From Conus ventricosus (Eukaryota > Mollusca > Gastropoda > Neogastropoda > Conidae), in NCBI GenBank assembly GCA_018398815.1, contig CM031600.1, forward strand, positions 47,509,835 through 47,573,834: a stretch of DNA of 64,000 nt. The letters are read 5' to 3'. The notes under the pieces were generated by a model. That model ran no database searches. It was not told where the DNA came from and saw nothing but the letters and a program-made list of their open reading frames with translations. The translations under genes and the position numbers were made by a program. Of this stretch, positions 12,760 to 25,399 are shown one piece after another. Numbering within the stretch: the first letter of the stretch is position 1; the number at the start of each line of letters is the position of its first letter.

Positions 12760-12935
12760 TGTGTTGTGGTGTGGGTGAGTTATATAAGTGTATAAAATGT
12801 ATATATATATACGTATATATGTGTATATGTAGTTATATATTTTGTATATGTATAATGTATGTATATGTAAAAGTTGTGTTTGTATATGTATATATAAATT
12901 TAAAAATATATATAAATATATATAAAAAAAATGTG
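12760..12935. repeat. TATA/TATG-rich microsatellite
   Basis: This is an alternating TA and TG tract with TATATG words. It is followed by GT-rich sequence up to about 13,065. Confidence 0.8.
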
Positions 12936-13189
12936 TGGGATAAAAAATGGTGTGCTTGGGGAATAAATTGTCGCGATGGTTTTTGCTAAAATGTTTTTGT
13001 GTGTGTGTGGTGTAGTTTTTGGGGGTGTGATTGTGTGTGGGGGTTTTGTGTGTGTGTGTGTTTTTGGCCCCGCGGGGGGGATGTATACATATGTATAAAA
13101 CCCTAATTTTTTCTTTGGTTTTTTTTCGGTTTTTTTTTTGGTTTGGGGATGATCCCCAAATTTTTGAGAAGGGCTGCTTGGGGTTTTCC

Positions 13190-13870
13190 CCCGTTGCCCC
13201 CCCCCGCCCCTTCCCCGCTCCGCTTCCCATCTCCCCTCCCCCCCGCCCCCTGCACCCCCTTCCCCCCTTTCCCTTCCCAGCCTCCCCCCCCCCCCCCCCC
13301 CCCCCCCCCGCACCCCTTTCCCCGCCCGCCCCCCCCCCCCCCCCCCCCCCCCCCTTCCCCACTTTTCCCCTTCCCCCTCTCCGTCCTCCCCGCCCCCCCC
13401 CCCCCCACCCCTTCCCCCACTCCGCCTTTTCCCCTCTCCGCCCCCCTCCCCCCTCCCCACCCCTTCCCCGCTCCGCTTTCCCCGCTCCCCTCCCCCCCCC
13501 CCCCTCCACACCCCTTCCCCCCCCCCTCCGCTTCCCCCGCCCGTCCCCCCTCCCCCCCCCCCCCCACCCCTTCCCCAACTCCCCCTTCCCAAACTCCGTC
13601 CCCCCCCCCCCCCCCCACCCCCTTCCCCCTCCGCTTTTCAGCTCCTTTTCCCCCCCCCCCCCCCCCTTTTCCCCCCCCCCCGGGCCCCCCTTCGCCGCCC
13701 GCTTTCCCCGCTCCCCCCCCCCCCCCCCCCCCCCGCACCCCCCCTTCCCCCCTCCCTTCCCAGCTCCGTCCCCCCCCCCCCCCCCCCCCCCAAAACCCCA
13801 TACCCCTCCCCTCCCCGCCCTCCTTTCCCCCCCCCCCCCACCCCCCCGTCTTTCCGCCCCCGCTTCTGCT
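13190..13870. repeat. 680-bp pyrimidine (C-rich) tract
   Basis: Almost every base in about 680 bp of plus strand is C or T. Runs of up to 20-30 C are broken by short CTTCCCC and CTCCGC words, suggesting an original imperfect array of the CCCCTTCCCCGCTCCGCTTC type. All six frames stay open because of composition, giving proline- or glycine-rich translations that should not be called proteins. The complementary strand is G-rich enough to form G-quadruplexes if the sequence is real. The region is homopolymer-damaged, so exact length and unit structure are uncertain. Confidence 0.85.
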
Positions 13871-14092
13871 GTGGCCGGGCCACTGCTTCTGGAAAATATA
13901 TCAGCCTTTAACTGTGACAGGTGGGTTTTTGGGACCCACAAAAAACGGGGGGCGGGGCGTAGCGGCGTGATGACCACCCTTTTTTTATATCGATTTTTTA
14001 TGGGGATGTTGTTTAATGCTGTTGCTTTGAAGGTATCATCAATCTAAAACAAAGTCCCCGTAAATTCGGGAAAGACTGAAATGTAATTAAGC

Positions 14093-14355
14093 TTTTTTTT
14101 TTTTTTTTTTTTTTTTTTCTTCCCCCTTTGTGCTGTCGGGGGGGGGGTTGGGGAAAGGGGGTGGGGGGGGTTTTTGGGGGGGGACGGGGGGCCCCCCAAA
14201 AAACAAAATGCATTGGAGCCAACCCCAGTTTCCCTTTCGCAGGATCCTCTCTCTCCTCTCTCTCTTCTCCACTCTCCTCTCCTCCCCTCTCTCCTCTTCC
14301 CCCCGTTTTCCCCTCTCTCTCTCCTCCTCTCTCTCTTTCTTTCCCCTCTCTCCGT
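14093..14355. repeat. poly-T, G-rich and CT-rich low-complexity cluster
   Basis: A run of about 27 T (14,093-14,119) is followed by a G-rich stretch (14,140-14,195) and then about 115 bp of CT-rich repeats (14,242-14,355). No gene is supported. Confidence 0.75.
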
Positions 14356-14779
14356 GTGTGTCACATTACGCGTGCGGAATTCCCCGTGCATAAAAACACA
14401 ACAAAGTAAAGTGCAATTTTCAAAAACAAAGGGGCACTTGCGCATGATTTTAATGTTGTGAATTGATGTCAAATGAAGTAGACGGCTATATGTTTTTTTT
14501 TCGGTTTAATTTTTATCAAAAATATTTTTTTTGTTTTGTTGTATTTTTGCGCCTTCCACTTCCTGCGGTTTTGGGCAAGCAATTTTTGACTTATTAAAAT
14601 TGGATTTACCCTGATTTTTATTAGTAAAAGATTTTATCCTTAGTATGTTTTGGGCCCTGTTTTTTGATCTTTGTTGTTCATTTGTCCCCCTTTTTGTGTT
14701 TAACATAAAAAGGGAAAAACCCTAGGCACCATTAGAGAATTTAGAAGTCATACAAAAAAATTACTATAATTTTAACAGG
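14356..14779. other. noisy sequence upstream of LINE copy 2
   Basis: AT-rich sequence without a recognisable gene. It may include the LINE 5' region, but I see no ORF1 signature. Confidence 0.35.
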
Positions 14780-17700
14780 TTTTGGGGTTACTAAGCAATG
14801 GCATCTTTTAAAATGCCAGGGGCCCCGGGGGATATCAAAAAAAAAAAGGGGTTTTTTTTCAGTTTTTTTAAAACAAAAACAGTAAATCTATTTAATTTTT
14901 TACAAACACACATTTTTACACAAAAAATTTGAACGCCAAAAAAGAAGTGAATTTGGGGGTACAGTGTGGTTTTTTTCTTTTAACAATTCTAGATCAAGAG
15001 GGTGGGAATACTCTTCAAAAAAATAAATTTAAAATTTAAAAAAAAGAAATTAATTAAAGATGTTCCCGGGGAATTTTCTAATTTCTGGTTATTTAAAACA
15101 AGGGAAAAAAATTTTAATTTTTTGGGGAATAACTATGGGACCAAAATTAAAAATGAACCTTCCTTTTTTTGAAAACATACAGTTTGAAAAGTAGAAAATT
15201 AAATAAACCAAAATAAAAAATAAACCGGAGACGGAAAATTTGGTTATTAACCCTAGTAAATTTACTATCAAAAATTTTAAACATATCAATAAAAGACAAG
15301 CCCCAGGGAAATAATTTTAAAGGGAAAAGATACAAAACTAAAGCTAGTAGAATAAAGGGGAGGTTTGAATTAAGACCTGAGCCCGGGAAACATGGAGGGG
15401 AAACTAAAACCCTTTTCCCAAAAAAGCAGGCCCAGATTTTTTTTTTAAATGTCCGATAAAAATTAACACTAATATTTAAGATGCGATATCTTGTTTGGAT
15501 ACAAAAAAAAGATCATTTCCCTTTGGGATTATAAACATTGCCTTTTTGAAAAGAAGAAAAGACATAAGGGTTTTTTGGGAAAATTTTAAATCTTCACTTT
15601 TGAAAAAATAAGATATAAGTAGACCTTTTTAATAAAAGAAAAAAGAAATTAAGGGAAAAATATGCGCTACTACCCTACATTGGGAAATTTTCTGAAAAAA
15701 AATCCCAAAAAAATCAAATTCGTTCCAGTTTCCGACCATTTTTTCTTAAAAACTCTTATTAATGGGGAAAAAAGAGCAAAACAATAACATTTAGCATTCA
15801 AAAAATAAAAACATAAATGAGAAAGAAAAAAAACATTGAAAAAAAAAATTCAAGCTTTGGGGAAAACAAAACCCTTTATTGGAAGCGGAAAGGGCAACCG
15901 AAAAAGGGAAAAAAATGAATTAATTTAGATTTGGAAAACAAAGAGGGAAGGGGAAAAATTGTAAAAAGGGCCAGGGGAAGATGGGCTCACCAAGGGAAAA
16001 AGTAAACAAATACTTCGGCCACGGGAAAAAAAAAAACTTTGTAAGCAAAAGAATGCTCAAAAAGTCACGAACAAAGGAACACTTTTTAAAAAAAACGGAC
16101 CTTATGTTAGAAAAAAACAAAAACTTTTTAAAAAATTTTTATCAAAAAAAAAGTAAAAGAATTGAAATTGAAAAAAAGCCAAAAAATCAAACCCCAAATA
16201 ACTCAGCAAACCGATATTGGAGGACCAATTTAACCTTTAAGAAAACAACTAAAGTCTTAAAAACATGGAGAATGATAAAATTTTTGGACAGATGGTATGA
16301 CCGTAAATTTTTTTAATTTTTTGGAGACAAATTGGGGGGTTTTTTTTGTCCGTTCATTAAACGAGGGATACACAAAGGCGAAATGTCATAACACCAAAAA
16401 AAAGGTATTAAAAAATTTGTTTACCAAAAGGAATAACCACAGAATACATAAAGACCTGGAACCAATTTTTACTTTTTAAAGTTACCTTTTAAAATTGCTT
16501 CTGCCCGAATTGGGAGGGAAAAAAATCTGTTCTAACCCCCCAAATCATAAAAGGAAAGGAAAAGTCAGGTTTTTATTTCCCGGAAAATACATAGGGGGAC
16601 AGTTTTTAAAAACCAAATTTTGATTAATTTCCCCAAATTTGAGGTGAACCGCTTGCCTGGAAATTTTTATACTGTCGGGTTTCGAAAAGCATTTTAAAAC
16701 CGTTGACTGGGCATACATGAATAGGGGTTTTACGTGCTTTTCGGGTTTCGGAAAAGGAAAAACAGCAAAAGGAAAATTTCTTTTTATGAAAGATAAGGGC
16801 TTTTTTTATAATGAACGGGGAAGGGTTTTATCAGGGTTTTTCTAATGGAAAAGGGTGCCCCCCAAAAGGGGATCCCCATATCTCCCAAATTTTTTTTTGT
16901 TTTAGTGCCGAAAAAACTACAAACAAAATAAGGCCAAAATCAAGATGTTAAAGGGTTTAAAAAAAAAAATACAGAATTCAAGACAAATCAGTTTTTCAAT
17001 GACACCACCTTTACCCGAAAAAAGGGGATAAGAAAAACAAATGAAAAGTTGTTTACAGACTCAAAAAATTTGAGCAAAAATCTGGGCTTAAAAAAACAAA
17101 AAAAAAACTTTAAAGTTTGGTTTGGGATAAAAAAGAAACGTCGAACACGTACTTACCCTTTATAAAAATGGAAAGGAACCCTTTAAAATTTAAAAAAACC
17201 AAGGGGGGTGGTTTACGAATAATCGGGCAAAAATTACTCAAATCAATGTGACAGATAAATTTTTTAAAAAGTTAAAAATCTATTTTAAAAATGGTCAAAA
17301 AAAAAAGTAATTACAAACCCTTTTTGGGAGAATTTGCATTTCTAAAATCATTAGTGCTATCAAAAATTGTATTTTTTGGGATCCTCCCGCCCAACCCTCC
17401 AGACTCCAATTTGATATGTTCAAAATATGTGTTTCCAAATTTTGTTTTGGGAAAAAACAAAAAATATAAAATTAAAAAAAAATAATTTTGGCAAAAATAT
17501 TTGGGGGAAAAGGGGGGGCTAGGTATAAACCCAAACTTAAAATATATAACCCAAACCTTAAAAATCGCCTGGATTAGGAAAGTATAAATTGGGAAAATTG
17601 AAATGGAAAACAGTACAACCTTCATTATTCCTGAAATCCCATGCCCTTGATTCAAATGGACCGATAATTGTACAAAGCAAAAAAAATAATTTTTTTGGGA

Positions 17701-18946
17701 GATGTTTTTTTAGGCATATAAATTTTTTTTTGCAACCGTGGGAGAATTAAAAAATAACACAATCTACTTGAACCTATTTTTTTTTAACAAAAGTTCAAAG
17801 TGGGAAAAAAAACCCCTTTCTTTTTTTCAAGAAAATGGATGAAGAACAATATAATTTTTGGGTTTAAAAATTTACTTGACGACAATGGTAACTTTAAAAA
17901 AGCCGTCCCCACACTGGGCAAAAAAGCGGGGGTCCCGAGGGCCCAAATTTTTAAATTTCATAATTTCGTACAATTTAAAAAAAAGACCAAGCAAGAAAAA
18001 TTTAATAAAATCGACAGTAATACCCTTGACAGAACATTGCGTTACAAAAAATTTTTACGCCACAAAAGGGGGCCCCCATTTTTAAATATGATATTTTATA
18101 GAAGCATTTAAGTTTTAAAAATCAGCTCTTTTATGAAATGGGAACAGCGCCTTTAAAAACCTATTAATTGGACAGACTTTCTAAAAAGAATTTTAAAAAA
18201 ATAAAAGAAATAAAACTGAAATGGTTCCAGCTTAAAAAATGCACAGAATTTTTTGTAACTAACAGGAATTTTTAAAAAAAATGCAGGTTTTGGAAAGGAC
18301 CCTGTGTAACCCTTTTGTAATAGAAGAAAATTCGATTAGCCCAAATTGGGGGAATTGAATTTTCCATACTTTCTGGAAACAACTTTAAAATACCCAAAAA
18401 GAAATGTTCCCTTTTTGAAAAAATTGGGCCTTTAATGTAGAGCTTATATTTTTTGGCACTGATGAAAAACAAAAACAGATGATATGTTAGACTTAATCAA
18501 TTTTTAAAAAGGGAAAAAATTTCAATACAAATGTAGAATTTAAAAAGATGAAAACCCCCAAACCCAATAATGTTTTTTTAAAGGAAATTTTGTTGTAGGG
18601 CAAAAAAATTGGGGAAACACCCTGTACTCGATGGAGATGAAATTTTGCAGAATACGGGACAAAATTTTTTTTCCCTTTCATACCACTAAAAACCCAAAAA
18701 TAATTTAAAAATGCATAGAAATAATTTCCTTCTTTTTTCTGTTTCCGGGACCTTGGGGATCAAAAGGAAAAAATAAGACTGAAATATTTATTATGAACGT
18801 ATTTTCTTTAAATTTTTTGAAGTATTTATGGGGGACCCTATGTACATGTTACATGACTTTGTTTTTGTTTGTAAAAAAAAATTTGCTGTTGTCCATTGGG
18901 AAAAACTTTCCCTTTTTTGTTGCCATTAAAAAAAAAGGGAAAGGGG

Positions 18947-18975
<29 letters not shown>
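14780..18975 (+). mobile_element. L1-like LINE, copy 2 (noisy, extends into endonuclease)
   Basis: This is the same element as at 1-3,540, in the same orientation and with the same right flank. It therefore represents the same insertion in a second version of the locus. It reaches further left and shows the apurinic-type endonuclease domain in broken frames: an SRSRGW-like segment near 14,985-15,010, NYGTKIKNEPSFFENI near 15,128-15,176, a GDxxLVINP-like piece near 15,225-15,255, and GYKKRSF (damaged GYKTDHS) near 15,500. RT landmarks follow: VNKYFG near 16,000, FVRSLNEGYTKAKC near 16,345-16,390, and the QGDP-type block near 16,865. The poly-A tail is at 18,945-18,976. Indels are mostly in homopolymers, which points to read error as well as old decay. 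Confidence 0.7.
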
Positions 18976-18979
<4 letters not shown>

Positions 18980-20266
18980 ATTAAATTACTACTTTAACTA
19001 ATTAAAGACAAATTTTTACTTTAGTTTAGTTTAGGTTGTTTTTTAAAGGGGGGTTTTTTTGGGTTTTTAAAAAAAAACAAAAAAAATGACCATAGAAAGA
19101 TAGACCCTAATCAATACTGTTTTTCCGGGTAATCTATACTATGTCACACCAAAGTGGGAAAAAATTAAAACCACATCCCCTTCAAAGAGTTTTGGGAAAA
19201 AAAAAGGGGGGGAGGGGGGAGCAGAAGTGGGAAATTTTCCCACCTTATTAAAAACCCGTTCTTTTTTGATTGCCCACAAATGACTTCAAACCCTCTAAGA
19301 AAGTCTTTAAAAAAACCTTTTTTTTCAATTTTTTACAGTTTAAACGGGCCTCTCTTTTTTCCTTTTCCCTTTTTTTTTTCTACATAAGTTTTTTTTTCCC
19401 CTTTTTGACTGGGCAAACCATTGGGACCAACCCGAAACACTTTCTTGCTCCAAAAGCATACACAAAAAAATTTCCCAAAGGGTTTGGGTGGCTGGGCATG
19501 GGCAAAGGGAAAACCTTACAAAACATTTTAAAACCCCTTTTAAAAAACCATCTTCAACTGTTTTTAAACCCGCAGTAGTTGGGGCATCACCCCTCAAGAA
19601 GTACCATCCACTGATCCATTCACTGCTGTTCACACAGAACCCAAAAATTTTTGACCTTTCCCCCGCCAAACAGACAGACCAAAGGGAGAAAGAAAACACA
19701 CACACACAAAACACCACCACACCACACACACACAAAACAGACCACACACACACACTCTCTCTCCCTTAAAACACACACACCTACAAAAATAGATTTTCCC
19801 AAAAAATAATTTTTTAGGCCCAAAAGAAAAACACTTCAAAGCATTCTGCATTTCTGGGTTTCGTACGAAATTGGGTTTTAAAATAACACCCCGGAACCCC
19901 GCACTGATTTGGACTTTTAAACCATCTCCCCCCAGTCTCAGATCAACACTGCGTCCCCAACACATTTTCAGAGGGGACACAGTATTATCAACAGTCAATC
20001 AAAATAAATCTTTTCCACAGTAAAGGACACAATCTTACAATTTCACTTCACAGTAAAGGACACAATCTTAAAAATTTCAACTGACATAAAGGACACAATC
20101 TTAAAAATTTCAATCTGACTTGAACAAGTCTTCAGCTCACAAATATCCAACAGTAATGAACATCAACAACATCAAGCCCTCTCAGTCTCATGAAAAAAGA
20201 ACAAAGTATTTAAGTTACCAACTCTACCCATCTCTTACTGCCAGCTAATAACACATCTAGTCTCAC
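18976..20266. other. GTF2F1 intron, noisy copy B
   Basis: This follows copy A (3,541-4,759) throughout, including the fragmented (CA)n near 19,700-19,780 and the 34-35 bp tandem repeat at about 20,014-20,112. It has many homopolymer and dropout differences. No gene is present. Confidence 0.6.
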
Positions 20267-20469
20267 TTTTAGCCTGTTGCCACTGCCGACCTTGAGTGCC
20301 ATGCTGTTTCCGCTGCTTTACTTCTTCAAAATGATTCCATACGTCGTCCTGCGAGCCTCCTCCGTCTGTCACGACCAACGCGCGGCCAGCCCCCAAACTT
20401 GGGCATCGGTCCAGGTCGTTGGCCGTTTTATACTCCTTCAAGTTGTTCTCACTTCAATTTTGGCAGCAC
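20267..20469 (-). pseudogene. GTF2F1: GTF2F1 third coding exon, copy B (frameshifted)
   Basis: The sequence aligns end to end with the intact exon at 35,865-36,076 but is about 9 bases shorter, with scattered single-base losses. The frame is therefore lost after LKEYKTANDLD. The donor GTGAGA and the acceptor-side CAG are still recognisable. Single-base losses spread evenly over a conserved exon are more typical of uncorrected long-read sequence than of a decaying paralogue, but a true pseudogene copy cannot be excluded from sequence alone. Confidence 0.8.
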
Positions 20470-21002
20470 CTGTGACACAAGCTGCGTAAGATATGGTTCA
20501 ACTTTCATATTCATGATCATTTGAGCGGATCATAGGCACCTGAGACTGTACATAATTCACAGTAAAAGATATCACAACTTTCATTGGTCAATCAGAATTC
20601 TTCTGACCGTTCAGACTGGGTAATTCCTTGCTTCATCAGATATATCCTATCTAAAGATAGTATCTTATACAGATGAAAAGACCACAAAAATCAACCACTA
20701 CTCTTCCATCATTCATCTCTGTGCCTGGATGCGCTTCTGTTTTTGGGTTGAGTTTAGTTTTTTTGATGAGATGGCTATGGCAAAAGAGAAAAAAAATCAT
20801 TGTACAATTTGTTTTAACAACTGGCCAAGTACCTTCACCTGAGATAAAACTGCCTTCCAGGGCAAAATAACAAAGTACACAGAACAAACAAATCTAAATA
20901 AAAATAACATGTCCAAAAGAAAATAATATCACATCAATTATTCATAAATCTGTGACAAACGAAAGCAACACATTTGTCTATATAACCTTCTGACTAGTTA
21001 TC

Positions 21003-21006
21003 TTAA
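21003..21006. repeat. TTAA target-site duplication, left
   Basis: TTAA lies immediately before the left terminal inverted repeat. The same TTAA follows the right end at 33,641-33,644. The uninterrupted site in the other haplotype reads ATC-TTAA-AGCAAAG at 36,610-36,623. Confidence 0.9.
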
Positions 21007-21024
21007 AGTGTAACTCACACCCCT
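21007..21024 (+). repeat. left terminal inverted repeat
   Basis: Reads AGTGTAACTCACACCCCT. It matches the reverse complement of the right end except for one base (A against C at position 13). Similarity fades after about 20 bases. Confidence 0.9.
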
Positions 21025-21582
21025 ATATAGTGATTTTTAGGATTCTGTACGTTATGTCTGGTAAATCACTAATTGACAGACACCTTGCCTATCCCCCCAC
21101 CGACAGAGCGGAATTACTCTTGAACATTCAACGTTATCTGCGTTGACGAAATGCCGCAACATCCGAAATTTAAACCGGAAAACCTGTGACGTGATTTGGG
21201 CAAGTAGAACAGGCGAACACGACACAAAATCGGTACTACATTCAAACCTTACCATTTGAACCGCAAGCACCGAACAGAAGAGCGGAACGACGAACGAGTA
21301 AAGTGGACACAACACAAGATCCGGTTTGCAACACAGACTGTGAGTATTTTGTTGTTCCACAATATCTGCAGTTGAGCACAGTGGCTCCAGTGAGTGACCG
21401 ACTTGGCTTCAACTAGTTCAAGCTGATCGTGTGTTGAATCCCTGTACGTTTGTGTTGATTTGTTTGAAGGAATTTTAGAATTTTGAGAAGTCTAATGAAA
21501 CCCAGTTGTTCACAACCACTTTTTCCTTTACTCAAGAAAAGTCTGTTTATTATTATGGGGTGGGTGGAGAAGAAAAGAAAGA

Positions 21583-21667
21583 GGGGGGGGGGGGGGGGGG
21601 GGGGGGGCGTGTCAGTGCGTGTGTGATGACAGCATGTGTGTGTGTGTGGGTGTGTGTGTGTGTGTGC
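21583..21667. repeat. poly-G run followed by (GT)n
   Basis: About 24 G bases precede a GT-rich tract with imperfect TGTGTG units. It lies inside the DNA transposon. Confidence 0.85.
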
Positions 21668-21861
21668 CTGAGGCCAACGAAATGTTCAGTAATAAAATCA
21701 CATTTATTTATGGCTTATCTGGATTGATAAGCACATATTCCGTGTCCTTCATTTAGAACCATCCTCACCCACACTATCCATCTGCTAATTACCAATAAAG
21801 AATATTATTTGGGGAGTAGTTTTAGACTTTTTGCAAGTTCATGACCATCAAAAATAGATGG

Positions 21862-21865
<4 letters not shown>

Positions 21866-21912
<47 letters not shown>

Positions 21913-21930
21913 TGGGTGTGTGTGTGATTG
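21866..21930. repeat. (GT)n microsatellite
   Basis: An almost pure GT dinucleotide array of about 55-60 bases inside the DNA transposon. Confidence 0.9.
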
Positions 21931-23694
21931 CCCGAACGTGGTGTGGGTGTGTGGCATTCCATGAAAGAAAAAGACAGTGAGTAAAACAGTCACTGAACCA
22001 ATCATTAAATAAGCCCAAGAGCATACAGGTTGACTTGAAACATTACCAGCTACTTTATTCTTCCTGTAAATTATAAAATAAGAAACTCTAAGTATTCATG
22101 CATGTAATAACTATGTATATTGTTTAAATAAAAAAACATCCATGTGTTCAATGCCAAGTTTATTTGCTTCCTTGCAAAATTTCTTCATGACCTATTTTTG
22201 AAAGTATGGTTAACACTTATAACAGCATACTTTCTACTCAAGTACAAAAAGTGAAAAAATTATCACTTGTTATGTATACAAAAGTGAAAAGTTTACACTC
22301 ATCACAATAATGAATATTTCTAAAAATTGTCTAAGAGTTGCAACAGGAGAGTGAAGACCAGACAGTTAACTGAGAAAGGAGAAATAAAGACAAGGACAAA
22401 GGAGGAGAACAGGGAACTGCACAGCGAGAAAAGAAGGAATAATACTCATTTAAAAATCAACTACAAAGAAAAAAAAACAATTACAAGAAAAAAAAAGATT
22501 CATGAATGTACACACCAAAGTGTAAGACGCTTCTCTGATCTCTGTATCTTATGACTTTTGAACAATTCAAAGTACCATGCCATTTTTATATCAAAAGCAA
22601 AAGCAGCACAGGCAAAGTAATGATATCAATAACTAAGTAACAAACACAGACACAGATAACAGTTTTGGCGGGGAACAAAGGAAAATGAAAGGAAAAATAT
22701 TAAAAATATCAATGCAACACAAACCAAAAAAGTGACATTTATAGCAATTCCAATTTGTTTGTTTGTGTTTTTTTTTCAGTGTACAGAAAACTGTTTGCAA
22801 TGAACACCAACCATGAAAGCCACAGTTGCACAGAGTCTAAAAGATTAATGGCAAAAGTTTTACGATAACTGGTATGATGAATAGTTACACTGTTAACTCT
22901 TCTTTTATCAAATAAACAGAATAATTTCTTTGGGGCGGGGTTCAGGACTGCCATTGTATACTTTTTTCAATTAAATGCACATATAATGCACACACATTCA
23001 GACAATGAACAAAGAGAATTGGTTGAATTTGTACAGACCTTGTATAGAATACACCTTTAAGTTAGTAAATAATTTTTATGGAATTTTGATTAACTTGCGA
23101 GTTTACTCTGCAAGTACATAGAATCATCCAAAAACACCTGACAATACAAGATACTAGTAGTATTATACTGTTTTTGTTGTCAGATATCTGAAAGATTTCT
23201 GTAAATTTTCTCAGTCTTTTTTGTTTGTCTAAATTGTTCATAGAGTACAGATTACAAAGTGATAAAATAAGAGTCAAATTAATCACCCTAGACAAGGGAC
23301 ATTTTTGAGTTTTATTTTGAGTAGGAACCTTTGAAATTTTGAGAATTAATTTGTAATGACTGATTATCCCTGTAGTGGTACAAGCAAAGGTGATGTTTTC
23401 AGTTGATTAGTTGGTATGTGTATATGGTGGTTAATCACGTTGTATTAACATACACAATATCTCCGTTTTACCTAAATTTTGTGAAACATGATATATGTCT
23501 GATACAAGTAATAAGGAAGCCCAGTTCCCCAATATGGCTATATTGTTGTTTCAGTAAGGCAAAGTTTTCCAAATGGCCGTCAGCGCAGATAATATATAAC
23601 AGACAACTGCTCTTGTTCACTCTGCATACAATTCCATAAATAATACTGTGACAAGTCAGCATGTGCCCTAAACTTGTGATATCATTCTGTGCAG

Positions 23695-25237
23695 GTCCTG
23701 CAAGGGAAAAAGGTGGAGTCAGCCAGCTGAGTGTATCACTGCTGTTCCTGTTTCCCAGACTGTCTTGCTTGACCTGATGTGTTGGAACTGCCTATCATCT
23801 CAGCCCAACAACCAACAGACATTAGGCAATGAGGCTTCTACAGAAAGTAAGCTTGCACACAATTTTGCTTGTATGTGCCAGTGATAACCGAGGGAAAGGG
23901 CTTAAAGACACCTAGGAGTAATAAATGACACATCCACTATGACCAGGGATAAAGTGGGAAGGCATAGGATGGCAACACATATCAAATAGTGTACTCTAGT
24001 AAAGGGGGCCCCTTATCACAGGTTCATGTTAGATTTTAAATTAGCCTACCTCAGTCAATTCTTGTTTTCCTGTTGGGGGGGGAGGTTCGTTGTGGCAGCA
24101 GTTTCATCAAGGAGCACCTAAGCGTGATTTTGGTGTTTTTTTTTTTCCCCTAACCGAAATCCACCTCTTCATTTTTGGCGGCACACTGTCCCACCCCCCC
24201 ACCGCCCCCCCCCCCCCCCCCCACCCCCCACCCCCCCCCCCCCCCTCTTCATCTGCCAAAAAAAAACAAACAAAAAAAAACTAAACTCGATTAGGTTATG
24301 TCGGCCACCGCTGTCGCTGATTTATCCTTTCTGCTTTGTTTCCTGTTTTTGTTTCCAAGCATCTCTGCACACCATGCAATATCGGATCTCTTACAAAGGT
24401 CATAGTTCTTGCGGATTGTAGGTTTTGTGGTGGATACTAAATGGCTTTTGTTAATGGCTAAAGAGGTGTACGGCACTCTCACACTGATCTGTCTGCTTAT
24501 ACAAAGAGAACAACATAAAATGAAACAAAGCCTAATACTACTTAATTTTTTTTTCGATTTTCCCAAAGAGAGAAGAACGAAGAGAAGAAAGAGAGAGAGC
24601 CACAGGAACAACAGCCAGACAAACAGAGAGAGACAAGACAGACGACAGGCGCATCATAGATTATATTTAGGATTTTTTCAAATCGTCCCGCCAGTTGGCT
24701 GTTTTGCCTTCTAAGACTTACCAAGACATGATGGACACACAATAGATAACACTGAGATCGAAAAATCCTGATACTAAATTCTGTTGTGTGTGTGTTTGTT
24801 GTCTACAGTCATGTGTACTTGTTAAAGCCAATTGAAGTCCTTTCTATCTGTGATTGATTAAGCTTGTGGTCTCAGTTTGTTGATATCCGCTTTCTAACTC
24901 AGAAATTTGCAAGAATGCAGGACTTACTCAGTTGCTGCTTCCCAATATTATCTCCCAACAACACTTTTTGCTCTTCCCTCAAGATACGCAGAAGAAAAAG
25001 CTGCAAGCAGTCTTTGATACTACATGACAGGAATATCCTTCTAGATTCACATCTTCATGTCTCTTGCAGGGGGTACTCTAATTATATAGTATACACTGTA
25101 CATATTTTTCATACTAGTCAAAATACAGCTAATAACTGTTTAAGAGCTTAAGGTGAACTGAAATGACCTACATTGTTCTGCCACTGTTTTTCTCCACAGG
25201 ACCAAATGCAACTTTCTCCAACAGGAAATACCGGTAA
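23695..25237 (+). CDS. possible two-exon small gene carried by the transposon
   Basis: Exon one (23,695-23,846) follows a TCATTCTGTGCAG acceptor and ends at GAAA|GTAAGC. In its second frame it is open for 50 codons, including CKGKRWSQPAECITAVPV and LMCWNCLSSQPNNQQ. Exon two starts at 25,200 after TTTTTCTCCACAG. Joined in phase it adds RPNATFSNRKYR and a TAA at 25,235-25,237. Poly-A signals AATAAA follow at 25,751 and 25,775. An unjoined frame of exon two stays open to 25,373, so other splice patterns are possible. I do not recognise the product, and no initiating exon was located. It runs opposite to the transposase-like exons. Good splice signals over a modest length could arise by chance. 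Confidence 0.27.
24196..24245. repeat. poly-C run
   Basis: About 45 bases almost entirely C with few interruptions, inside the transposon. Confidence 0.9.
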
Positions 25238-25399
25238 CATTGCTACAGGCAGCTGTGAGGTGGTGCTTTGGAATTCTGGCAGAAACATCCGTTCCCCTTC
25301 CATCTTGCTGTGTTCACAAGATCCCGTGAACATTCCAGGCAGAAAATATCGTGGATTCCAGTGGCCTGAATGACTGAACACCCAGTGTGGGTGGGTGTG

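Larger units (their letters stand above)
21025..23694. other. left internal part of the transposon, no gene recognised
   Basis: This holds two G-rich or GT-rich microsatellites and AT-rich sequence. About 21,090-21,340 has more CG dinucleotides than its surroundings and could be a promoter region for the plus-strand frame further right. That is a suggestion only. Confidence 0.35.

Noticed and set aside
12754..14047. Long proline- or glycine-rich open frames on both strands
   Set aside because: They exist only because the tract is nearly pure C/T on one strand; all frames are open and no domain is visible.
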